Positions 31,051-38,548 of a stretch of DNA of 40,013 bases are shown piece by piece (within the stretch, counting starts at the first letter, position 1; every line of letters starts with the position of its first letter). The stretch covers positions 1 through 40,013 of the forward strand of contig JBHJOP010000025.1 in NCBI GenBank assembly GCA_050329575.1, written 5' to 3'. A model generated the notes under the pieces. It saw only the letters and a program-made list of their open reading frames with translations, did not search any database and was not told where the DNA came from. The position numbers and the translations under genes are program-made. The DNA comes from JAUXFS01 sp050329575. GTDB taxonomy: Bacteria > Pseudomonadota > Alphaproteobacteria > Rhodospirillales > Defluviicoccaceae.

Positions 31051-31131
31051 AAACAGACGCAAGAGAACGGCCTCGGCGCGCGGTGTTGGCGTCGCAAGGC
31101 GCCGATCGGGACTGTGAGGAAACGGACGGGC

Positions 31132-32751
31132 ATGCATTCCACGATGATGCAGGTTCCGCTCAGCGTGAACCACCTGCTTGAACGCGGCCGACACCTGTTC
31201 GGCAACCGCGAGATCGTCTCGCGCCTCCCGGACAAGTCGATTGTCCGCACCGACTACGTCGCGCTCTACGACCGCGCGCGGCGCCTCGCCCGGGCGCTGG
31301 TCGACGCCGGCGTCAAGCCCGGCGAGGCGGTCGGCACCCTGATGTGGAACAGCTCCTGGCATCTCGAGGCCTATTTCGGCATCCCGGCCGCCGGCGCGGT
31401 GCTGCACACGCTCAATCTCCGCCTGCCGCCGAACGACATCGCCTACATCATCAAGGACGCCGGCGACCGGATCGTGATCGTCGACGACGTCCTCTTGCCG
31501 CTGCTCGAGCAGGTGCTGCCGCTGGTCGATCTGGAGCGGGTCGTCGTCGCGCCGACCGGCGGTGCGCCGGTGCCGCCGCAGTACGTGAACTACGAGGACT
31601 TCATCGCCCGCGACGCGGCGGACTACCGCTATCCGGCGCTGGACGAGAATGCCCCCTGCGGCATGTGCTACACCTCCGGCACCACCGGGCGGCCGAAGGG
31701 CGTCGTGCACTCGCACCGCGCGGTGGTGCTGCATGCGCTCTCGGTGTCGCTGCCCGACTGCCTCGACCTGTCCTGCCAGGACTCGGTGTTCGTGGTCACG
31801 CCGATGTTCCACGTCAACGCCTGGGGCATTCCGTTCGCTGCCGCCATGGTCGGGTGCAGCCTGTCCTTTCCGGGTCCGCACATGGGCGCGGAGGATCTGC
31901 TCGAGATCATGGAGCGCGAGCGGGTCACGCTCGCGCTCGGCGTGCCGACCATCTGGATGGCGATCCAGCAGGCCCTCGACAAGCAGCCGGACCGCTGGAC
32001 GCTGCGCCGCGGCATGCGGATGATGGTCGGCGGCTCGGCGGCCCCGCCGACGCTGATCGCCGGCCTCGAGCGGCACGGATTGGCGATCAAGCACGGCTGG
32101 GGCATGACCGAGCTGACTCCGGTCGGCACGCTGTCCTGGCTCAAGCCGGAGCATGCCGAGCTGCCGGTGGAGCGGCAGTACGAGATCCGCGCCCGGCAGG
32201 GCCTGCCGATCCCCCTGATGGAGCTGCGGATCATGGGGGAGAACGGCCCGCAGCCGTGGGACGGCCGATCGGTCGGCGAGTTGCAGGTTCGCGGCCCGAT
32301 CGTCACCGCCGGCTACCACAACCTGCCGCCGGATGCGGAGAAGCTCACCGACGACGGCTGGTTTCGCACCGGCGACGTCGCGGGGATCGATCCGGAGGGC
32401 TACATGCGCATCTCGGATCGCACCAAGGACCTGATCAAATCGGGCGGCGAATGGATCAGTTCGGTGGAGCTCGAGAACGCGATCATGGGCCATCCGGCGG
32501 TCGCCGAGGCGGCGGTGGTCGCGGTCAGGCATCCGAAGTGGGACGAGCGGCCGCTGGCGGTGGTCGTCAAGCGGCCGGGCGCGGAGGTGACGGGCGAGGA
32601 GCTGCGCGCCTTCATCGCGCCAAGGTTCGCCAAGTGGCAGATTCCCGACGACTTCGCGTTCGTCGACACCCTGCCGCGCACCTCGACCGGCAAGTTCCTC
32701 AAGACCGCGTTGCGAGAGACCTTCAAGGACTGGGTGTCGCGAACGCCATGA
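31132..32751 (+). CDS. AMP-forming medium-chain/aryl acyl-CoA synthetase (AlkK-like)
   Basis: 539 residues from the ATG at 31132 (GTG at 31114 also in frame). QVPLSVNHLLERG at the start resembles AlkK-type ligases. P-loop YTSGTTGRPKGVVHSH, GWGMTELTPVG, GWFRTGDVAGIDPEGY, RTKDLIKSGGEWIS hinge and the C-terminal lysine in PRTSTGKFLK are all present. It makes acyl-CoA from free acid and ATP. Set against beta-oxidation, PHA and paa genes, medium-chain or phenyl-substituted fatty acids are the likely substrates. First gene of the plus-strand operon. Confidence 0.92.
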   Translation: MHSTMMQVPLSVNHLLERGRHLFGNREIVSRLPDKSIVRTDYVALYDRARRLARALVDAGVKPGEAVGTLMWNSSWHLEAYFGIPAAGAVLHTLNLRLPPNDIAYIIKDAGDRIVIVDDVLLPLLEQVLPLVDLERVVVAPTGGAPVPPQYVNYEDFIARDAADYRYPALDENAPCGMCYTSGTTGRPKGVVHSHRAVVLHALSVSLPDCLDLSCQDSVFVVTPMFHVNAWGIPFAAAMVGCSLSFPGPHMGAEDLLEIMERERVTLALGVPTIWMAIQQALDKQPDRWTLRRGMRMMVGGSAAPPTLIAGLERHGLAIKHGWGMTELTPVGTLSWLKPEHAELPVERQYEIRARQGLPIPLMELRIMGENGPQPWDGRSVGELQVRGPIVTAGYHNLPPDAEKLTDDGWFRTGDVAGIDPEGYMRISDRTKDLIKSGGEWISSVELENAIMGHPAVAEAAVVAVRHPKWDERPLAVVVKRPGAEVTGEELRAFIAPRFAKWQIPDDFAFVDTLPRTSTGKFLKTALRETFKDWVSRTP

Positions 32752-32838
32752 TGCGCGCGGCAGACGGCGCCGCACGAGCCGCGATCCCGGGCGGGATCGC
32801 CCCGTTGAGAGACGTTTCTAACTGCGGAGCAGCGATTG

Positions 32839-33300
32839 ATGGCCATCCCCGGATACGGCATGAAGACCGTGAACGAGTTCGTCGGTCGGGAGCTCGGGCT
32901 CTCGGGCTGGCAGCTGATCGACCAGGACCGGATCGACGCCTTTGCACGGTGCACCGGCGATCACCAGTGGATCCACGTCGACGTCGAGCGGGCGAAGCGC
33001 GAAGGGCCGTTCGGCGGCACCATCGCCCACGGGTATCTCACCCTCGCCATGCTCGGACCGCTGCAGGAGGAGGTCGGCGTGATCCCCGCCGACGCGGGTC
33101 AGGCGATCAACTACGGGCTCGACAAGCTGCGCTTCGTGACCCCGGTCAAGGCCGGGTCGCGCATCCGCATGCGGGTGACGCTGCTGTCGGTCGAGGATCG
33201 CGGCAAGGGCCGCGTGCTGCTGAGAACGCAGAACACCTTCGAGATCGAAGGCGAGGAGAAGCCCGCACTGACATTGGAATCGCTCGCGTTCGTCTGGTAG
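32839..33300 (+). CDS. MaoC-like (R)-specific enoyl-CoA hydratase
   Basis: 153 residues, single hot-dog domain. D41 and H46 (TGDHQWIHVD) with GPFGGTIAHGYLTL form the hydratase-2 active site. It would make (R)-3-hydroxyacyl-CoA from enoyl-CoA, as PhaJ does to feed PHA synthase, which is the next gene. The same fold also forms the oxepin-CoA hydrolase half of PaaZ, which the PaaN here lacks, so it is a candidate for that role too. ATG at 32839 with GGAG upstream. Confidence 0.88.
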   Translation: MAIPGYGMKTVNEFVGRELGLSGWQLIDQDRIDAFARCTGDHQWIHVDVERAKREGPFGGTIAHGYLTLAMLGPLQEEVGVIPADAGQAINYGLDKLRFVTPVKAGSRIRMRVTLLSVEDRGKGRVLLRTQNTFEIEGEEKPALTLESLAFVW

Positions 33301-33385
33301 GCGAGCGCAACCGCTGCGGGTCGCGACCGATCGAAATCAAACCGCCCGGAAGTGACGCCGGCGGTATCACCAGGTGAGGTCGAGG

Positions 33386-35194
33386 ATGACGAAGAACACC
33401 GACGACGACCCGACGCGACAGATATCCGACTACCTGCGGAACTACCAGGATGCCGCCCAGCAGCTGGCCGGGATGCTGACCCGCAAGGGATCGTCGGCCG
33501 GGTCGGCGGAAGGATCCGAGGAGGGCGCCGAGTCGGTGGGGGAATTCGCCGACTACCAGTACATCTCCGGTCTGCAGAACGTCGTCGGCGCCCAGCTCGG
33601 CGACATCGCCGACGTGGCGCAGAAGATGATCGGCCTGATGCTCCAGCGGCCGGAGGTGGCCTACGCGAAGGCCGGGAGCTTCTGGAAGGACATGTTTCGC
33701 ATCGCGACCGGGACCTCCGATCTGGCTCCCGAAAAGGGAGACCACCGTTTCGACGATCCCGCCTGGTCGAACCAACCCTTCTACAGGCAGGCGATGCAGT
33801 CCTACCTCTCGATGCGCAACCTCGTCGAGGGCTGGGTCGCCGACCTGCCGATCGACCCCAAGGAAGCCGAGCGCATTCGGTTCACATCCTCGATGCTGAC
33901 CGAGGCGCTGGCGCCGTCGAACTGGCCGACCAACCCGGCGGCGTTGAAGCGCTTCCTGGAGACTGGGGGCGCCAGCGCCGTCCGTGGACTGACCAACCTC
34001 GTCGACGACCTGGTCCACAACAACGGCATGCCGTCGATGGTCAAGCGGGGCGCCCTGAAGGTCGGCGAGGACATGGGCAACACCCCGGGCAAGGTCGTTT
34101 ACCGGTGCGAGGTGTTCGAGCTGATCCAGTACGCACCGACGACCGGCGAGGTGTACGCGCGGCCGTACCTGATGGTGCCGCCGCAGATCAACAAGTACTA
34201 CTTCTACGACCTGTCACCCAAGAAGAGCCTGGTCCGGTTCGGTGTCGAGTCCGGCCTGCAGGTCTTCACGCTGAGTTGGCGCAATCCCACGCCGGAACAC
34301 CGCGACTGGAGCTTCGAGACCTACATCTCGGCGATCGAAGAGGCCATCGGCGTCATCTCCGAGATCACCGGCGCGCCCGACTGCAACATCGAGGGGGGGT
34401 GCGTCGGCGGCATCACGGTCGCCGGCCTGCTCGCCAGCCAGGCCGAGCGCGGCGTGCGCACCGTCAACGCGGCGACGCTGTTGGTGACCATGCTGGATAC
34501 CAGCGCGGAGACGCAGCTGGGCGCCCTCGCCATTCCCGCGATGCTCGAGATGGCGAAGATCAACTCGGCGCAGAAGGGCGTGATGGAAGGCGCGGAGATG
34601 GGGCGGATCTTCGCCATGCTGCGCCCCAACGATCTGATCTGGAGCTACTGGGTCAACAACTACCTCCTCGGCAACGAGCCGCCGACGTTCGACGTGCTCG
34701 CCTGGAACGCCGACACCTCGCGGATGGCGGCCGGCCTGCACCGCGACATTCTCGATCTGGTCAAGAACAACACCCTGGTCCGCGGCGAGTTCGAGGTGCA
34801 CGGCAAGCCGGTCACGCTGGCGTCGATCGACTGCGATCAGTTCTGGATGGCCGGTTCGGCCGACCACATCACGCCGTGGCCGGCCTGCTACGCCTCGGCA
34901 CGGCTGGTCGGCGGCAACCGCGTGTTCGTGGTCAGCGACGGCGGCCACATCCAGAGCATGATCTCCTCGCCGAGCAATCCGAAAGCGAAGTTCCATGTCG
35001 GCGCCGGCGCGGATCTGCCGGAGGATCCCGAGGCCTGGTTCGCGGCCGCCACCGAACACAACTCGAGCTGGTGGCTGTATTGGCGGGACTGGATCACCCA
35101 ACGCTCCGGCGAGCTCCGCAAGGCGCCGGACTCGCTCGGCAGTGCCCAGCATCCGCCGCTGACGGATGCACCCGGCACTTACGTCTTCGAATGA
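33386..35194 (+). CDS. phaC: Polyhydroxyalkanoate synthase PhaC
   Basis: 602 residues, PhaC of class I/II size. Catalytic triad C339 (EGGCVGGITVAG, the modified lipase box), D493 (GSADHITPW) and H521 (SDGGHIQSM). The N-terminal region is longer than in many and includes a polar segment near 30-50. It polymerises (R)-3-hydroxyacyl-CoA on granules. Class I or II cannot be settled by eye; the neighbouring PhaZ of mcl type and the acyl-CoA ligase suggest medium-chain or aromatic monomers. ATG at 33386 with AGGTGAGG upstream. Confidence 0.95.
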   Translation: MTKNTDDDPTRQISDYLRNYQDAAQQLAGMLTRKGSSAGSAEGSEEGAESVGEFADYQYISGLQNVVGAQLGDIADVAQKMIGLMLQRPEVAYAKAGSFWKDMFRIATGTSDLAPEKGDHRFDDPAWSNQPFYRQAMQSYLSMRNLVEGWVADLPIDPKEAERIRFTSSMLTEALAPSNWPTNPAALKRFLETGGASAVRGLTNLVDDLVHNNGMPSMVKRGALKVGEDMGNTPGKVVYRCEVFELIQYAPTTGEVYARPYLMVPPQINKYYFYDLSPKKSLVRFGVESGLQVFTLSWRNPTPEHRDWSFETYISAIEEAIGVISEITGAPDCNIEGGCVGGITVAGLLASQAERGVRTVNAATLLVTMLDTSAETQLGALAIPAMLEMAKINSAQKGVMEGAEMGRIFAMLRPNDLIWSYWVNNYLLGNEPPTFDVLAWNADTSRMAAGLHRDILDLVKNNTLVRGEFEVHGKPVTLASIDCDQFWMAGSADHITPWPACYASARLVGGNRVFVVSDGGHIQSMISSPSNPKAKFHVGAGADLPEDPEAWFAAATEHNSSWWLYWRDWITQRSGELRKAPDSLGSAQHPPLTDAPGTYVFE

Positions 35195-36066
35195 ACGTGG
35201 CAAAGCAGGCGATCGAAATGACCACAGAGAAAAGGCCTGGGCACGGCCTGAGCAACGGCCTGCGTGTCGAGACGGTCAACGTCAACGGGACCGAGCTGCG
35301 GACCGCGACGAGACCCTGTGCGACCGAGCGGCCGCCGCTCGTCCTGCTCAACGGGATCGGCGCGAAACTCGAAGCGCTGAACGGCTTCGTCGACGTCCTC
35401 AATCCCGACACCGGGGTCATCGTGTTCGACGTTCCCGGGGTCGGGGGGTCGCCCAAGCCCTCGCGTCCGTTCCGCATGCACGACCTCTCCGAGACGATGG
35501 CGGGGCTCCTGGAGCACTATGGCCATTCCCGGGCCGACGTCTTCGGCGTCTCATGGGGCGGCGCGCTGGCGCAGCAGTTCGCGCACACCTGTCCCGACCA
35601 CTGCCGGCGGTTGATCCTCGGCGCCACCTCGCCCACGTCGCTGACCGTCCCCCGCAATCCCATGGCGATGATGACGATGATGAACCCGATGCGCTTCGTG
35701 CAGAAGGATTACGTCGCCAACAACGCCATGAAGATGTACGGCGGCAAGCTGCGCGACGATCCGCAGGCGCTCGGCAACCTGACCGAGCATCTCGCGGCCG
35801 GCACCGACTCGGCCGGTGCGGTCATGTACCAGATGATGGCGTTGATGGGGTGGACCAGCCTGCACTGGCTGCACCAGATCAAACAGCCGACCCTGGTCAT
35901 CCACGGCAAGGACGACCCGATCGTGTCGCCGACCAACGCCCAGACGCTGGTGAACCGGATTCCCAACGCCCGGTTGGAACTGGTCGACTGCGGCCACCTG
36001 TTCATCCTCACGCTGGCCGACCAGATCGCGGCGATGGTCGACGAGTTCCTGGGCGGACCGCCATGA
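35191..36066 (+). CDS. phaZ: Intracellular PHA depolymerase PhaZ (medium-chain/aromatic type)
   Basis: 291 residues, alpha/beta hydrolase with S121 (GVSWGGALAQQFAH), D242 (HGKDDPIV) and H269 (DCGHLF). PLVLLNGIGAKLEALNGFVDVL and VIVFDVPGVGGSP are close to the PhaZ of Pseudomonas mcl-PHA operons. It releases hydroxy acids from stored polymer. ATGA overlap with the phaC stop; an alternative start is 35218. Confidence 0.88.
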   Translation: MNVAKQAIEMTTEKRPGHGLSNGLRVETVNVNGTELRTATRPCATERPPLVLLNGIGAKLEALNGFVDVLNPDTGVIVFDVPGVGGSPKPSRPFRMHDLSETMAGLLEHYGHSRADVFGVSWGGALAQQFAHTCPDHCRRLILGATSPTSLTVPRNPMAMMTMMNPMRFVQKDYVANNAMKMYGGKLRDDPQALGNLTEHLAAGTDSAGAVMYQMMALMGWTSLHWLHQIKQPTLVIHGKDDPIVSPTNAQTLVNRIPNARLELVDCGHLFILTLADQIAAMVDEFLGGPP

Positions 36067-36158
36067 ACGCCGCCTCCCGGTCCCTGCCGGCGCACGACCC
36101 GGCCCGCGGCGGGACGGTTCGCGGCGGGACGGTTCGCGGCGCGGGAGACGTCCGGTGA
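36063..36158 (+). CDS. 31-residue coupling micro-ORF
   Basis: MNAASRSLPAHDPARG then TVRGG repeat, 31 codons plus stop. Its ATG overlaps the phaZ stop (ATGA) and its stop overlaps the GTG of the next gene (GTGA). A ribosome finishing phaZ could therefore pass through this frame to the hydrolase. The encoded peptide is Arg/Gly-rich, holds a 15-bp tandem repeat and is probably not a stable protein; a translation-coupling spacer is the likely role. Confidence 0.4.
   Translation: MNAASRSLPAHDPARGGTVRGGTVRGAGDVR
36106..36135 (+). repeat. 15-bp tandem repeat
   Basis: Two copies of GCGGCGGGACGGTTC (36106-36120, 36121-36135) followed by a partial third. Inside the micro-ORF, keeping its frame. Confidence 0.85.
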
Positions 36159-37012
36159 CCGGCGACAGTCCCGCCCGGGTCGGATCGCGCCGGGTTTGCG
36201 TCGACGACGTCGAACTCCATTGCGAGATCGCCGGGGAGGGGGAGCCCCTTCTGTTGATTCACGGTCTTGGCTCTTCTACTCTCGATTGGGAGCCGCAGAT
36301 CGAGTTCTTTCGCCGGCACTACCGGGTGATCGCCTTCGACCTGCGTGGCCACGGACGGTCCTCGAAGCCGCGCGAGGGCTACAGCATCGAGCGCTTCGCC
36401 CGCGACACGGCGGCGCTGATCGAGATCGTCGCGGACGGCCCTGTTCATGTCGTCGGCATCTCGCTCGGCGGCATGGTGGCGTTCCAGCTCGCCGTCGATG
36501 CGCCGCATCTCGTGAACAGCCTGACCATCGTCAACAGCGGGCCGGAGGTGCCGGCCGAGACGTTCAAGCAGCGCCTGCCGCTCTACGTACGGCTGCTGTA
36601 CATCCACGTGCTGGGGCTGCGCAGGATGGCGAGCATGATCGCCAAGAAACTGTTCCCGGAGCCCGGCCAGGAGGATCTGGGGAGCCGCTTCGTCGCGCGC
36701 CTGACGGCCAACGACAAACGCTGCTACCTCGCGTCCCTGCGTGCCATCTTCGCGGGCTGGGGGGTCGCCGGTCGCCTGAGCGACATCCGCTGTCCGGTGC
36801 TGTTCCTCGCCGCCGACCAGGACTACACGCCGGTGGCGGTGAAGCAGGTCTACGTCGATCGCCTGCCCAATGGCCGCATGGTGGTCATCCCCAGGTCGCA
36901 CCATGCGCTGCCGCTGGAGAAACCCCGCGAGTTCAACCTCGCCCTCGCGGACTTCCTCGCCTCCCTCGCCGGTCGCCCGGACGGCGCTCCCTCGACACCA
37001 GACGCTCAGTAG
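36155..37012 (+). CDS. Alpha/beta hydrolase
   Basis: 285 residues. Oxyanion motif LLLIHGLGSSTLDW, S103 (GISLGGMVAF), D221 or D223 (AADQDYTP) and H249/H250 (SHHALP). No signal peptide. Related to enol-lactonase or carboxylesterase proteins. Next to phaZ it may hydrolyse hydroxyacid oligomers or CoA esters, but the substrate cannot be read. Start is GTG at 36155, coupled to the micro-ORF stop. Confidence 0.85.
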   Translation: MTGDSPARVGSRRVCVDDVELHCEIAGEGEPLLLIHGLGSSTLDWEPQIEFFRRHYRVIAFDLRGHGRSSKPREGYSIERFARDTAALIEIVADGPVHVVGISLGGMVAFQLAVDAPHLVNSLTIVNSGPEVPAETFKQRLPLYVRLLYIHVLGLRRMASMIAKKLFPEPGQEDLGSRFVARLTANDKRCYLASLRAIFAGWGVAGRLSDIRCPVLFLAADQDYTPVAVKQVYVDRLPNGRMVVIPRSHHALPLEKPREFNLALADFLASLAGRPDGAPSTPDAQ

Positions 37013-37022
37013 GAGAATTCCC

Positions 37023-37913
37023 GTGATCCAAATCGGCAACATCGTGTTACGGCATCCGCTCTTCCTCGCCGCGGGCTGCGCCAAGGTCCCCGACGATGCC
37101 CGCAAGATCCTGGCGTCGCCGTCCGCGGCGCTGGTGGTGGGCAGCATCACCACCGAGCCCTACGGCGTGAACGCCGGCGACGTGCTGTGGTGTGACGGGG
37201 CCCGGTCGGTCACCGGGTTCGGCTTCCCCAACCCGGGCATGGCCGCGTGGCAGGCGGATCTCGTCGCGCTCGCCCGCGCCGCGCACGAGGCCGGCAAGCC
37301 GTTCGTCGTCAACGTCGCCGGCAGTGACGTCGACGACTATCTCGATCTCGCCGAGCGGGCCTTCGCCGCCGGCGCCGGCGTGGTCGAGATGAATCTCGCC
37401 TGGCCCTGCCTGTTGAGCGCCCGTCGGGCCAGACACTCGATTTCCGACGATCCGTCCGCCCTCGCTCGACTGCTCGACGGGGCGGCGGCTCGGTTCCGCG
37501 GCAAGGACGGCGACCTGTGGCTCAAGTTCTCGCCCATGCAGCCCACCGTCCTCGAAGGCATGGCGGACGCGATCGGCGCGCAGCGCGACGCCCGGGTCAC
37601 GGCGGTCGTGTGCTGCGGCCCCTATCCGAAGACGCTGTTCCTCGAACCGGACGGCACCTCGGTGGTCGGCACCGATTCGTTCGGACAGATGAGCGGCGAG
37701 TTCCTGCGGCCGATCGCGCTCGGTCAGGTGCGGCAGTTCCGCGCCCTGCTGCCGGACGCCGTCGCCGTCGTCGGTCTCGGCGGGATCTCGATCCGGGACC
37801 ACGTCGATCAGTACCTCGCGATGGGGGCGACCGCAGTGGGCCTGACCACCGCCTATTACGTCGGCGGCGAGAACGTGTTCGGCTACCTGTTCCCCGAACA
37901 GGTGGCGAGCTAG
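37023..37913 (+). CDS. Dihydroorotate-dehydrogenase-like flavoprotein
   Basis: 296 residues, FMN TIM-barrel of the class 1 dihydroorotate dehydrogenase family: LAAGCAKVPDDARK, GFGFPNPGMAAW (66-76), VVNVAGSDVDDYLDLAERAFAAGA, LKFSP and VVGLGGI. The active-site loop reads NLAWPCL (124-130) where class 1A has NLSCPN, so the catalytic Cys and Asn positions are changed and orotate formation is doubtful. Start is GTG at 37023 with TAGGAG upstream, 10 bp after the hydrolase, so it is in the PHA operon. Probably another oxidoreductase of unknown substrate. Confidence 0.75.
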   Translation: MIQIGNIVLRHPLFLAAGCAKVPDDARKILASPSAALVVGSITTEPYGVNAGDVLWCDGARSVTGFGFPNPGMAAWQADLVALARAAHEAGKPFVVNVAGSDVDDYLDLAERAFAAGAGVVEMNLAWPCLLSARRARHSISDDPSALARLLDGAAARFRGKDGDLWLKFSPMQPTVLEGMADAIGAQRDARVTAVVCCGPYPKTLFLEPDGTSVVGTDSFGQMSGEFLRPIALGQVRQFRALLPDAVAVVGLGGISIRDHVDQYLAMGATAVGLTTAYYVGGENVFGYLFPEQVAS

Positions 37914-38030
37914 ACCGACCCGCGAGGCGCCGACGCGGGAGCGGATGCGGCCCCACCTCCGCGTGGCGCCGAAGAAGGCGCCGTGCTGAAGTTCGACGAC
38001 CGAACGGACCACAACCAACGAGGTATTGCC

Positions 38031-38384
38031 ATGAAAGACAAGATGTTCGACTCCCTCACCAACCAGTCCGCCAATTTGTTGGCGCCGTCGCGCGAGCTCA
38101 ACAAGCTGATCATCGAAAAGCTCGAGCAGATCACCGCCATGCAGTTCGCCAGTCTGCGTGAATACACCAACCTGAATCTTGGCCAGCTCAAGGCGCTGAG
38201 CGACATTTCCAGTGCCGAGGATTTGAAGGAGTTCGTCGGTAAGCAGCAGGAACTTCTCAAGACCCTCGGCGAGAAGATGTCTGCCGATGCCCTGGCGATG
38301 ACCACGCTCGGCAAGGAGTTCATGTCCGAGGCCCAGAAGATCGTCGTCAAGGGGGTGGGGTCCGGCGTCAAGGGCTTGAAGTGA
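38031..38384 (+). CDS. Phasin, PHA granule-associated protein
   Basis: 117 residues, helical and amphipathic (SLREYTNLNLGQLKALSDIS, LKEFVGKQQELLKTLGEKMSADA, KEFMSEAQKIV), typical of the phasin_2 family. It coats PHA granules and controls their size. ATG at 38031 with GAGG upstream; 117 bp after the DHODH-like gene, so it may have its own promoter, though I see none that is clear. Confidence 0.9.
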   Translation: MKDKMFDSLTNQSANLLAPSRELNKLIIEKLEQITAMQFASLREYTNLNLGQLKALSDISSAEDLKEFVGKQQELLKTLGEKMSADALAMTTLGKEFMSEAQKIVVKGVGSGVKGLK

Positions 38385-38430
38385 GTCCAGGGCGCCCGCC
38401 ACCCGGCGGCGAGCGCCGGGGAAGCTGACG

Positions 38431-38532
38431 GCCCGCCGCCAGTGTGCCCGCCGCCAGTGTGCCCGCCGTCGGCGTGCGCGCCGGCGGCGGATCTCGCGCA
38501 CCGGGGACGGGAGAGGCGGGGACGGGAGAGGC
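38431..38532. repeat. Two 15-bp tandem repeats
   Basis: GCCCGCCGCCAGTGT twice (38431-38445, 38446-38460) plus a degenerate third at 38461-38475; then GGGGACGGGAGAGGC twice (38503-38517, 38518-38532). They lie between the convergent phasin and MFS genes. Confidence 0.85.
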
Positions 38533-38548
38533 GTCGACCGCCGCCCCG

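Larger units (their letters stand above)
30555..31131. other. Divergent control region, fadB-like and acyl-CoA ligase genes
   Basis: 577 bases with no long gene. From low to high: the long leader of the fadB-like gene (30555 to about 30851), a remnant start codon at 30750, the 51-bp promoter copy B, the IclR-type operator copy at 30911, then the ligase promoter and MarR-type palindrome near 31019-31050. Both operons could thus be controlled from this one segment. Confidence 0.6.

Noticed and set aside
38385..38430. Terminator after the phasin gene
   Set aside because: GC-rich partial complementarity exists (GGCGCCCGCC and GCGAGCGCC) but no clean stem and no T tract.
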